Origin: Trifolium pratense
Lineage: Eukaryota; Streptophyta; Magnoliopsida; Fabales; Fabaceae
Assembly (NCBI RefSeq): GCF_020283565.1
Contig: NC_060063.1
Location: forward strand, 35,364,635-35,428,634
Length of the DNA: 64,000 nucleotides
Direction of reading: 5' to 3'
Shown: positions 35,760 to 47,417 of the stretch, in pieces
Numbering within the stretch: the first letter of the stretch is position 1
How the letters are laid out: the number at the start of each line of letters is the position of its first letter
The notes under the pieces: model-generated
Database searches by the model: none
The model's input: the letters and a program-made list of their open reading frames with translations, nothing else
Told to the model about the DNA's origin: nothing
Made by a program: the position numbers and the translations under genes

Positions 35760-37395
35760 TGTCACGACCCAACACAAATCGTGACCGGCGCGCGAACTAA
35801 TACCTAGTCCGGCAAGCCTAATGACCGAATTTAACAATAAATATAAGATTTCCAAAATAACCATTTACTTCAAAAATAATATTTACTGAAATTTCGACAA
35901 AATCACATCTGTATTTTCAATGTTTCCAAATCAAAATAAACCCTGCTTGCAGCATATACATCATTAGTCAAAGTTTCAACATTTACATTCTTAACTTTAT
36001 ACATCCCAAAATGAAATATTCCTAGACTCAAAATAGCTGCAGATACTCGATCAACTCCAAATATACATATACAAAATAGTTGTTCATCAAGAAGGCCTAC
36101 CAAAAGAGTGACATTGACAAATCTTTAACTCTGATAGAAGCTTTCTATTCAGTTGACTTTGAATCTGAAAAAAATGTAAGAAGAAGGGGTAAGTCACAAG
36201 GACTTAGTGAGAGATAACAACCATTACCAACTAGATGGGAAACACACAAAGGCACGAGCATTTGATTTTTAGAAAGCTTGTAATAATTATTGTGTAGCAG
36301 TAACTACATACTATAAATAATATTCGATCCAAATCATTATAGAGTTTGAAATTTGAAATAATAAAAAATATAGAAATCCAATCAAATAAAAAGAAGTCAT
36401 AACGAGAGAATCGAGAGACGGCTCCATCTCGTTGATAGCCCTTTCCTCCTAAGAGTGGCCTTTCACTTAGGGGCGGCTCCATCTAACGGATAACCCTTTT
36501 CTACTCGATATTATATAACTAGGTGCACCTAGACCGTTATCCTCGTTATCGGTTACTTGATCGAAATCATTATTCTCAAAACATATTTATCAAAATCCAC
36601 GTTTCACAAGATATTGAAATTTATCTAAAAATACCACAATCAAACCTCATTTTCAATTCATTTGTTCAACAAGTCATGGATAAGTCCAAATAAGTATAGT
36701 TAAATTTGATGACTTGGAAATTATATAACAATGACGAGAAAATGTTCAAAGGTTGTGTTCCCCAATTTTATAAATACTTTAACATAGAAAATAAGTAACA
36801 TAAAATTGATAATAGTAGTTAAAATAAGTAGTAATGATCATCATCAACTCACAACTATGAAGACCGGCTAATTTTGCTCTCCAACGACTCCGGGAGAAGC
36901 AGATGAAGCAGCAACGGTTGAATCTGAACATCAATCATGTTTATTAAAATTTAGAAAATCATTCTAGAGTTTAAACTAAGCATAAGCAACCATAAATTTC
37001 CCAAATATCTACTCTAATCTCTAACATTAATTTTCTAAACCAAATTACATATACCCAAAGATAATTGTTGAGTTATAGATGATATATTTACCTCAAAGAG
37101 TCTCAATAAGCAATTTTTAAGGAACGGGTACTCATCTTCATCCTTAGATCATTAACCATATCCCCAAAATTATACCCAATCACATTTGTTAAAGCTTTAC
37201 TTTGGAAGGAGCAAGTATCTTCAAGGTTGTTTGGTTTCTAATTGAAATTTGGTGATTTTAAAAATTTAAAAGTGGAAGAAGGAAAGGTTGGAGAAGTGAG
37301 AACAGGGGTATACTGACCGAGAGAGAGAAATACGCAGGGAGAGAGAAAGAATGTAGTGAAATGGGTGTGATGTGGGTTTCTTATGTTTATGTTTA

Positions 37396-37426
<31 letters not shown>

Positions 37427-37467
37427 TAATTTCATTTGTTATTATTTAAGTGAAACGGTGCGTTTCA
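35760..37467 (-). repeat. Right LTR (5' LTR) of the gypsy element
   Basis: 1708 bp, nearly identical to the left LTR. Single-base differences were seen near 35887, 36176-36190, 36492 and 36987, and the (TTA)n tract near 37395-37420 differs in length. It contains the presumed promoter of the element. Confidence 0.95.
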
Positions 37468-37774
37468 GCATTATTCCATCCTAGATTTTAGGACCTCTAA
37501 CCAACCTTGATCAAACTGGCTTCCTAACCGTCTAATTTCATGGGATTCACCTGACTCGTGTTCCACGGCCAGTATCCATTTCATCTCGTAATATTTACAA
37601 AATTACGGCAGCTCACTATAATTATAACAAACCCACCACGATACAAACGGGTGTGGTTATGGTGCATAAGCCTAAACTTATTCACCATGCATAAACTTAC
37701 TTCCTACACCCACCATATTTGCTTCCTACACCAAAAGTCAACCAAATGTCAGCCCAAGCCCAAAATTAGGCAAT

Positions 37775-37992
37775 CCATTACTCGCGCGCCCCACATATAC
37801 TATCCCATTACTTGCGCGCCCCCCTTTTGCTTAGCGCACCCCCCAGTTTTTTTTTCCTTTTTCTCCTAAATTTCTTGTGACCCCCCAATTTTTTTTTCCT
37901 CCCCTAGATTTCTAGCGCGCCCCCAATTTTTTTCCCTCCTCCAAACTTCTAGCGCACCCCTCCCCCAAATTTCTAGCGCGCCCCCCGTTTCC
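37775..37992. repeat. C-rich degenerate tandem repeat (GCGCGCCCCC units)
   Basis: Several units of about 30-40 bases carry (T/A)CT(A/T)GCGC(G/A)CCCCC followed by a T-run and CCTCC, for example near 37779, 37813, 37838, 37913, 37954 and 37978. The plus-strand open frame here reflects the composition. Confidence 0.7.
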
Positions 37993-38191
37993 AATTAAAT
38001 AATAATTTTTGTTCCTTTGAAGTATATATTATAAAAATCCATTTTTAATTAATTTTCGTCATACACCCCCTCGAAGCCCAACATAATAACGAATGGTTCA
38101 TGTATATATAAAGCATACTTGACAAACATACAATTTAATTTTAAGTTTTATCAATCATAATCACAATATAAATAAAATTTCATACATTAAT

Positions 38192-38300
<109 letters not shown>

Positions 38301-38453
38301 ATTTTTCTTTACAATAAAAAAATGATCGAATCCAATATCTAATGCATACTATCCAAATTTTTTTCAACTAAACTAACCCTAATTGCTTTATATGATTTTT
38401 TGTTTTATGTAGCATGATTTTGTAAAATGGTTATGTGATGTTTTACTTAATAA

Positions 38454-38992
38454 CAATGGTTTCAGTGTATAACATCTTGGCACTAATGCCCATATGAAAC
38501 CATTTAACTAAAATAATGGTTTCAGTGTATAACGCTATGAAACCATTTAACTAGACTAATGGTTTCAGTGAATAACATCTTGAAACCAAATAACAAGACT
38601 AATGGTTTCAGTGTATAAAAGTATGAAACCATTTAACTAGACAAATGGTTTCAGTGTATAACATCTTGAAACCAATTAAAAGGACTAATGGTTTCAATGT
38701 ATAACATCTTGGCACTAATGCTCATATAAAACCATTTAACTATAATAATGGTTTCAGTGTATAACAGTATCAAACCATTTAACTAGACAAATGGTTTCAG
38801 TGTATAACATCTTGAAACCAATTGACAAGACTAATTGTTTCAGTGTATAACATCTTGACACTAATGCTCATATAAAACCATTTAACTATAATAATGGTTT
38901 CGGTGTATAACGCCATGAAACCATTTAACTAGACTAATGATTTCAGTGTATAACGGTATGAAACCATTTTTGCTGCGGAATGGTTTCAAAGA
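38454..38992. repeat. Tandem array of palindromic TGGTTTCA/TGAAACCA units
   Basis: About a dozen units, each pairing AATGGTTTCA(G)TGTATAAC at its start with TGAAACCATTTAAC at its end. Every unit can therefore fold on itself. Two unit lengths alternate: about 43-44 bases, and about 59 bases with an extra ATCTTGGCACTAATGCCCAT-like piece. The last unit is degenerate (near 38983). Non-coding. Confidence 0.85.
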
Positions 38993-39645
38993 GCTGTTCT
39001 CCAAAAACATATTTAACCCTTAATAAAAATTGTGAAATAAATTTAAATTTTTAAGACGATATAAAACCGAAGAGAGTGAGGTATCCCCAACCGTTCCAAA
39101 TAATTCAAAATACCCTAAATAAAATTTTGGAAAAATTTTATTAATATCTTATATTTATAAAATCATATTTACCTCATTTAATTAACTAAAAATAGTTCCA
39201 GGTCTCAGAAAAATACCAAACTGGTCCCAAAATTCTCAGAAAATTATTTACTATTTTTATGTAAAAATAATAAAAAAAATTGGAGTCTCCTTGGCACCGC
39301 ACGCGCCCCCACGCGCCGCCAGTGAGAGTGGGCGTGGACGCGCGTCACTGTTCATCATCTTCCTCACCCATTTTCTGCAGAAACGGGTCACGACAACCCG
39401 GTTCGTTCTCCCTCAATAATCAACGAAACTCGACGTTCTTTATACCGTTTTGATCGTCGTTCGATTTTATGAATGTTTCCGGTATTAGTTTTCGAAATCG
39501 GTGATCGAATCGCATGTAAAATGTGGTCGAAATTGAGCAAGCAAAAATAGAAAGTTCTTCAGTTATGATTATTACATGTGTAAAATTATCTGATGGCTGT
39601 GAATGACTTATGCACCATACATAAGAAAAGGCTTATGCATATTAA

Positions 39646-40339
39646 CTTTTGCCATGCACTTACATTTCATTTCTACATTAAGTCCTGAATTCTTATAATA
39701 TTTCATTTCACTTTATTTTTTAAATTTTCTTAATTACATCACCAGTAAACATAATTGTTGAATACACTTCCAATAATTCATGGTTTGAAAAACAACTTGC
39801 ATACTTCTACCAAAAGTGAAAGTTGTGATTCACTATTTGATTCTTATATTTATTTGAATTGAAAGAAAGAAAAAACTCATCTATATTGGAATGTTCTACA
39901 GATATTTTATTTATTTATTACTTTAAAATACTCCTTGAAAAAACATATAGAAAGCTATAATCTCAATAACTAAAGCTTGATTTGATGAAGCAGAATACCC
40001 TAGTGTGTGTGTGCTAGATACAAGGACAAAACAATTTCAAGCATGGTAAAATTTAAGAAACTCTCAGATTAATGTAACGGATATTGACTGTCAGTACCAA
40101 ATCACGAGCGTCTTGATTTTGCAGGATTCATAAACAATTGTTTTTTTTTCACAAGGACGAAAAACCAAAATATTTGCATATAAACCAAATATAAAATGAT
40201 TATGATTCACCAACGAAAACTAACATTTCATACGTAAGCTTTAATCGTAGAATTTTTTATATAAACCACAGTACTAACAATTTTGAAAAACAGGTACTTG
40301 AAGCATACTGAATTTCGCCTTGAGGTTACTCGTATGTTA
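39646..40339. other. 3' flank of the ZPR1 gene
   Basis: AT-rich. No gene seen. The ZPR1 3' UTR and polyadenylation region should lie in the right-hand part, next to the stop codon at 40340-40342. Confidence 0.5.
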
Positions 40340-43300
40340 TTATGATTCATAAGCAGCATCGGCAGAAGTGGTGTCCATCTGATGCAGTCCTAATTCTTCC
40401 TCTTGCTCCCATGTCCTCTCATATTCCTCATCTGGAGATACCATGTGATAAAATTGAGACAACAGAAAACCATAAAACATGAATATATTAGATACTATGC
40501 AGCCAAGTATAGATACTACCAGAAAACAATTTCAATTTCTACCATGGAGAACACTAATTGCATCAAGTAAAACTTGTAGTCTAGGAGTGTAGAAGAAAAA
40601 CTTACAAGTTAACTGTTTGTCGTCTTCCAGATTATCAGTTGCAGGTGCTATAAAAGAGCATGCTAATGCATCATCAAGAATTAAAGTCCAAGGTGTTTCC
40701 AAGCTAAGAATCTGCACAAAATGAAAAGAGGCAGATAAACGATACGGTGTTAGAGGCCATACAGCTTAGGTTTAAACAAAGGGCGAACCCAAAATTTTAA
40801 CGCGAGGGGCTAAGATCAAATATATATAGCATACCATAACAATTAAAAAGTTAAGTAACATATATATTGTACAGAAACAAATCATATCAAACAAATTTAA
40901 ATACTTTGGTTGCGAGAAACTCAATACATGGCAGTCAAATATCTTTTGGATTTTTGTTGCAAAACTTGACAAAGTTTGTTACGGTAATGAGTGAATTTCA
41001 ACTCCAAGATATAATAATATGAAACATCAAGTTAACTGATAAGAGAGGTTAAATTTCCACCTAAAAAAAAATTCAAGACAAGCTAGTTGTGAAAGATGAA
41101 ATTCACGAATGATAAATAATAAATATGGGCAGATGATGATAATCGAGTAAATCTAAACAATGAACTATACTTGTGCAACTACAACTTTTCCCAGAGATAC
41201 AGACAAGAGAAGAAATATAAGCCAATTAACTATAATTAAGTATGTTGTACAGTCATGCAGTACCTTGTTTAGTCTGTCCTCAAAGTCCAACCACTTGCTT
41301 CGACTATGTTCCTCAAGACTATCTCCGAAAGTAAACCCATGGATCCTCTCAAGGCCTATACATGTGTAGATTTTATCAAAAGATATAATGATATTTCAGG
41401 TGGATGATACTTCAAAATAAAAATTAAGAGAAATGATTACTCTATTCATGTGAACTGTGAAGCACAAAAAGTGTATGGATACTACTATTTCTCTATCCTA
41501 TGTGAAAATCTCTTTTATAGAAGTAGCACTGATATGAATTATTATTGTTTTATTGATTATTGAAGAGTTATGATTGTGACATTATTCTAGGTTCAATTTT
41601 GTCCATTCTTGTACCAAATATTAAATACTGTGTCATTTTTTTCTATTAAGGGTTTCAAGTTTTTATTCCACAAAAGGTTAGTACTTCATATTAAACTGTC
41701 TGTAGGATAAAATGACAAATTACTTAGATATTAATGTGTGTGTGTGAAGAGATAGAGATAGAGAGGGCATACTTACTTTCACTAATTTTTGTAATTAAAC
41801 CTTCAACAGTTGTAACAACTCCTCCGATAGTGCGACTGCAACTTGCCAGCTCGAAGTCAAGTTCAGGAATTTTTACACTTGCAGTATCAGACTAGTGAAA
41901 CCAAAAAAACTACTCAGTCGATGCTTTGAAAAAAATAATATTAGAAGTATATAGAAAGATATAAAACATATTTTATAGGTATTGAACCACATATAAATCA
42001 TGTTTAGAGGGTAAGACGAACAAAAAATGAACAACAGATCCGGAAACAAAAAGAATAAAGAATTAATGTACAATAGCACCACATCCTTTTACAGGTTCAT
42101 CTTCACTGGATATAAGTATGGTTATAATTTATAACTATTACCCTCAGTGTATCATTGCAAACAACATATACCGATATACGGATAGAATTATTTGACGCGA
42201 TTTCTAAACAACAATTTCTGGCTTCTAATAACTGCAAAATGTAATGACAAACTAATTTAAACAACAGAGTCAGATGACAATATTATAATTTGAGTGATAC
42301 GTTGGAAGAGTCCACGGTTGTAATGCTTAAAGTAGTCCAAAACTTGCGATAGAGTCAATCCCTTCTTTTAACAACTAACAAGCCTTGTCTTAGTTGTAAC
42401 AAAATCCGATACTTAACCATTCAATATAAATAAAATTAATTAATAGACTGCATGTGTTGAGATTTGTCAAAATCATGATAGAGATTACAAACCTTTATTA
42501 CATCACGGCTTAGGTCGTTAACGTTTTGCACAGAAAGAGTAATGCTTTTTCCTTTTTTTGAAACTTCTCCACCGGCTTTCAACTGCATGATGAAGAACAA
42601 TAATTATCACAGTCTTGAAACAAAGAGTTAGAGTTACACTCATGAAATCAGCATATACCTCAGAGCTGCGGTAACCACAAGCATCGCAAGTGGATGCCAT
42701 AACAATTGCTTCTTGGAAGTACGGAATATCTATACATCATTAAGCAAAAAAACTTGTATAGATTAACTCATAAGACACATTTCTCATGCAGATTCTTTTA
42801 AAATAATAATAATATAGCATTGAAAAGTTGCAAAATATAGAAGAGTCAGGCTTTATTGACAAGGAACATAAATGAATGTTATCTACATTCTTTGTCTAAT
42901 CATGAGTAGCTTCAATATATAGTATGTTTGCTGAATTATAAAACAAAATTTGTTTCAGGATTTTTTTACTGGACACATTGTTATAAGAAAAATAATCTCT
43001 ACATACCAAAGGGGTGCCTAAAGTTTCAAATTTCAACTGAAAGATGGAGGCAAAGCAATAAAGTAAACAAGTTATTTTGTTTTTTTTTTACAAAGTTGTG
43101 TACTCTCTATATACAAAATATGAACCCTTCAAGCCAATCATTTTAAACTATGATTTCCATTAATGCTAAAAAGAGAAGGATAAACCTTATAAACAAATGT
43201 AAGACACTGCTAAAGCATAAACCAAAAAGGCAATATGAGATAAGGTAAAAAGGATACCAATTGGAAACATTCGAGTTTCACATCCACTACCACAACCACA

Positions 43301-46300
43301 AGTTACCGGGAAAGCATACACCTGCCAAGAAAAGAATAATAAGAACCAGTACGACACTGAATGTTAAAAAGTTCCCCGCAGTAGTCAGTACCATACAGTT
43401 CAGCATAACATTACATACCTCTTCTGGTGCAGTATATCGAAATAAGGCTTCTGCAATTTCTGCGCTGTTACTCTGTGCAATAGCTCTGTGACCTGCTGTT
43501 GCCCCTACTGACCCGTGTGGTTCTTCCCTTGCTTGATATCCCAATAATGCTTGTTTCTCAGGAGTTCGATCGTAAAAATTGATTGTTAGTGATGGATCGG
43601 ATGATGGCGCAAACCTATTCACAAAGTTATACCCTACATTTAGATAAACTGATAGCAGATAAAAGGTTCAACAATTATTAAATCAGATGCTAGGGAAATC
43701 TTGTTTGTTGTTTACTTTTAACATAATATCATACTACCCTCTTATTTTGTAATCTGCTCTTCTCTAACAAGTTACTTTCACCCACGGAACAAAAAAAAAA
43801 ATCACAAGAAATAACTCTTACGGGTTTTCAATGAAGCTATTTCCAGCAGGATCGTCAAGAATAAATGTAAATGATGATTCTCCTGCTGCACAGGCTCGCA
43901 ATTTTACCAAGAACTGGTCGATTGCTTCAGCTGTCTCTGGAGCTACTTTCTAGAATGTAAAAAACATAACACAATTAGTAAAATAGGAATTTATACAAAA
44001 CAATAATATAGGTTAGAAACAAATAGTAGTCAATAAAATAATATAGGTTAAAAAAATATAGTACTTTGCGTTCCTCTTGAAGGGCTTGAAGGTCATCAGC
44101 AGCTCGCATCAGTATCCCTTCTACCTACAATCACACCAGAAGCAATACAGTCAAATCATATGAAAAATTGTTTAAATAATCATAACTTAAACCTGATTAT
44201 TCACCAAATACTAAGTTAGAGTATCCTTGCTACAAAGTTTATAAGTAACAAAAGGAAGCAACCTAAGTTATGGTATGATTAACTCAAATCTATAGCTTCA
44301 GAAACCTACTCAAGATTCTTGCCTCTGATTAATACTAACAGAAAATTATAGAATAGAGGGATAATATGTGTATCCTTTTCTTTTCCTTGAGCTATTGTTT
44401 TGACCAAATAAAAACGAACATTAACATATTCAGTCCTAACCAGGTCTATTGAAGGCTAATTATTCACACAATGATTTTGTACAAGAAAGCTTAAGCCAAA
44501 ATCAACTACGCAATTGTTGAATATGAATAACAAAAGAAGGGAAGTGTAGAGGTATTCATTGGCAAATGAAATGACAAACAAGAAAAATCCGGACATTGTC
44601 CATGGTAGGTGGGAAAAATAACAATTGAATTGAAATAGATATTAGAGAGAGGTACCGTTGATAGACTACCACATCGAGCCTCTGATTGAATCTCAAAATC
44701 CAATTCTGGTATCTGCAAAATCATGCCCACAATTAAAGTTCCGAGGATATAAACAACTAAAATAAATCTAGTTAGAGAAATTTGGCCATATAAATGACTA
44801 ACTCAACCATTGTTAATCTCTTTACTTCTATACTTAATCTATACTTAAATTTATAACTAATGACTAGTACAAAGCATAGAACACAAGTACAAAAAAGATA
44901 GGCCAATCCCATAAAGGATAAGTTAAATAAACCTATAGCAATCAGTATCTTGTTAATGACAACTAATAACTGAAAATGCGGTGCACTTGGCATTGGCAGC
45001 ATGAAAAATAGAAAGGAACCACACCGTACCATTAATCATAACATACTATGGAAAACCAATATTTCAGTAAATCCCATTATATCAACTTAGCAAGGCCTTT
45101 TCAAAAGTGTCTCTCCTATTTCTTATTTTACCAACCAGAGGATTTTTCAATAACTTGTAGAAAAGGGTAATTGCATATAAGTTCAACCAAAAGTATAGAC
45201 AACTAAACAAGACCAATTTGTGTACCTTAATGGTAGCATGTTCTGATTTTACCACTTGCCTATTGAGCATCTGCGTTCATTAAAAAGTATCAATCATCAA
45301 TAAAACACTCTTACAAACAAATTGGTAACAATACACAGCTAAAGAACTGTTGTGAAACAAAATACGAAACATAGAATCTAATGTCAGCGTGACAATATAA
45401 ATCCTAAAAACAATAAGCGGAAGTGGATCACTTGAAAGCGTAATAAGACAACTAGAATCTATACAACCTCTGAATTGCCGGATGAGATCTTCAGGGTGTA
45501 GCAGCAACAATGCGGTGGAATATCGCCAACAAACATTACTTCATTGTTCCTAATTAAGTGATAAACAAAGACAACGAAGGAAATATTAGGTCTCTAAGGA
45601 ACATCAAATGGCAGCAATTACAATGAAAACACACAATTTATGGCTCATTTGTTAGAATTTTTTTTAAAAAAGAAACGGTAACAACTAACAAACGCGCTCT
45701 TAATATATTAGACACAACTTACTTGTCACCACAGTGAGGACAATCGAAAGCAGACAACCAAATCTGCATAAAAGGCACAACCAATTAATGGATATATAGA
45801 AATAGGAAAAGTGACATTAACAATATCTGATTTGATAATGCTAATTCATTGAATTAAGGTATTTAACATCAGAAGAATGAGATGAAGATTAAAATAAACA
45901 ATGAAATTTTCAAATATTTAGGAATTATCATAAGAGATATACCTTTTTGAAGTGAGGAATGAGAGTGATGAAGGAATTTGTAGTGCCCTGAAAGAGACAG
46001 GAGAATTTTTCAGTGAGATGACAATTAATCATAATGAACAAAAAGGGGTAAACCATTAAATACATCCATTCCTAAATTTGTAGGACACTCTCAAATGAGT
46101 TTTACTTAACTCGCGGCCAATCTCCAGATTCCTAGGGCCCTTTCCCTAGAAACCGGAGGGTTAACACTTAACACCTATGAAGCATTGACACAAACACGGA
46201 CACCGGACACCCCTGATAATGACATAATTCAAAGTAATCATAAGTGTTGTGTTAGTGTCAGACACACTGGCGCGTGTCTGGCACCGGGACAAGCCTAATC

Positions 46301-46801
46301 TGAGGAGTGTCCGTGATTCATAGTTAACCCAAAAAAAAAAAAGACAAATATTTCAAAAACATCCTTGACTCTCTCAAATGTTACTCATATCAGTCCTTCT
46401 ATCAAAGATGTACATATAAATTGTCAATTTCATCGCTATATTTAACCCCTTAGGATCAATTCAGTCTCTAAATTTAACCAGTTACCTTCAATTAGTCCTA
46501 TATTATTCACCCACTTACTATCAATTTCGTCTCTAACATCGGAACGATATGAATAAAATTTGACAGAGTCAGATAAGATTTTGAAATATTCATAGTCTTA
46601 GACAAATTTAGTGCTTTAATCATGAAAAAGGATGATAATATTTTTTGGAATCAATAAAAATACACAGAGAAAAAACAGAGAGAATACGTTTTGACCACAA
46701 TGCATGCATAGGCTTTCAAAGCTTTCAATGTTGTAGAGAGGAGCGGCGCCACCAGTACCAACATCAGCAGAAACTGCTTCAACCACTGATCCAAGCTCCA
46801 T
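40340..46801 (-). CDS. ZPR1: ZPR1-type zinc finger protein, 16 exons
   Basis: Exons (minus strand): 46688-46801, 45943-45987, 45723-45763, 45468-45549, 45226-45270, 44656-44712, 44065-44124, 43822-43949, 43419-43614, 43258-43321, 42659-42729, 42493-42582, 41777-41891, 41264-41355, 40606-40711, 40340-40431. All introns are GT-AG, all phases close, and the CDS is 1398 nt (465 aa). The protein has the duplicated ZPR1 layout. Finger 1 is C32-C35/C61-C64, followed by [10 protein letters not shown] and IPELDFEI. Finger 2 is C264-C270/C292-C295, followed by [12 protein letters not shown] and IPELDFEL. The acidic C terminus has [14 protein letters not shown]1 proteins bind eEF1A and help it fold, and move between cytoplasm and nucleus with growth state. 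Oddities: finger 2 starts C-G-C-G-S-G-C where I recall a CX2C pair in relatives, and the segment after finger 1 is diverged, so it may be a divergent paralogue. Confidence 0.92.
42142..42231 (-). other. ZPR1: Possible in-frame cassette exon of the ZPR1 gene
   Basis: In the 601-base intron between the exons 42493-42582 and 41777-41891 sits a 90-base block. It is preceded by TTTTGCAG, followed by GGTAATAG, has no stop in the used phase and is exactly 30 codons. Both flanking junctions are phase 0, so inclusion would add 30 residues (starting LLEARNCC) between VIK and SDTA without a shift. ZPR1 relatives, as I recall them, run directly from VIK to SDTA, so this would be a novel insert or a chance open stretch. 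Confidence 0.35.
46175..46323. mobile_element. Small TIR element in ZPR1 intron 1
   Basis: Begins CTATGAAGCATTGACAC and ends GTGTCCGTGATTCATAG, an imperfect inverted repeat. It has GGACACCGGACAC-type words inside and TTAACAC/TTAACCC on the two sides as a possible target duplication. GC-rich relative to the intron. About 149 bp, non-coding. Confidence 0.6.
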
Positions 46802-47417
46802 TGTGTGTTGTTGGTAGCAAAGAGAATTGTTGAATAACGAATTAGAGAGAGAAAGCAATAACCTTGAAACGTGAAGAACAATCAATCAACCGTTAAGGTA
46901 ACACTTTGTTGTTGTCAGGAAAAAGAAAAGAGAAAATTGGTAACCCTAGTTAAACAAAAACCTTCTTCTATATTTATAGCTGAATCTTTCAGATACGAAT
47001 AATCAGAAATCAGAAAGAAGAGAATAAAAGATTTTGATTTTTTTTATGGGAAAAGATTTCGAATTTTTGTTAAAGAAAAAAAAGATTCCGAATATATATA
47101 TATATATCCCTCAATTTTATAATTGTCAAAAAGAATCACAGTTATAAACTTAAAATTAAAAAAAGTTAAAAAAGATCTTTGACCAAAAAAATAATTTGAA
47201 AAAGATATTTGCTTCTACCAAAAAAATATTTGTTTGAAAAAAAAATTGGCATATAATAAATAATAATAGAGTTGATTTTTTTTAACAAATAATAGAGTTG
47301 ATTCGAAGGCAAAGAAATTCTAAAAAAATTAATTTGATTATAAATATATAATATAATAAATTAATTATAATATGTATGTATTTATTAATAATAATATATT
47401 TGCTGTTAAAAAAAAAA
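46802..47417. promoter_or_regulatory. ZPR1 5' UTR and upstream region
   Basis: The sequence just 5' of the ATG is pyrimidine/purine mixed and becomes strongly AT-rich beyond 47030. A TATATTTATAG box-like word lies near 46968-46978 on the plus strand (readable as CTATAAATATA on the minus strand), about 170 bases upstream of the ATG, and is the best TATA candidate. The Helitron starts at 47418 and so limits the original upstream region. Confidence 0.45.

Larger units (their letters stand above)
28926..37467 (-). mobile_element. Complete Ty3/gypsy chromovirus-type LTR retrotransposon
   Basis: 8542 bp with TG...CA ends, a perfect GCATT duplication (28921-28925 and 37468-37472), LTRs of 1709 and 1708 bp, an initiator-Met primer site, a purine tract and one uninterrupted Gag-Pol frame. 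The order RT, RNase H, integrase identifies Ty3/gypsy. A chromodomain-like C terminus and long LTRs point to the Tekay/Del group. The LTRs differ at only about six positions plus a short repeat-length change, so the insertion is recent and may still be mobile. Confidence 0.95.
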
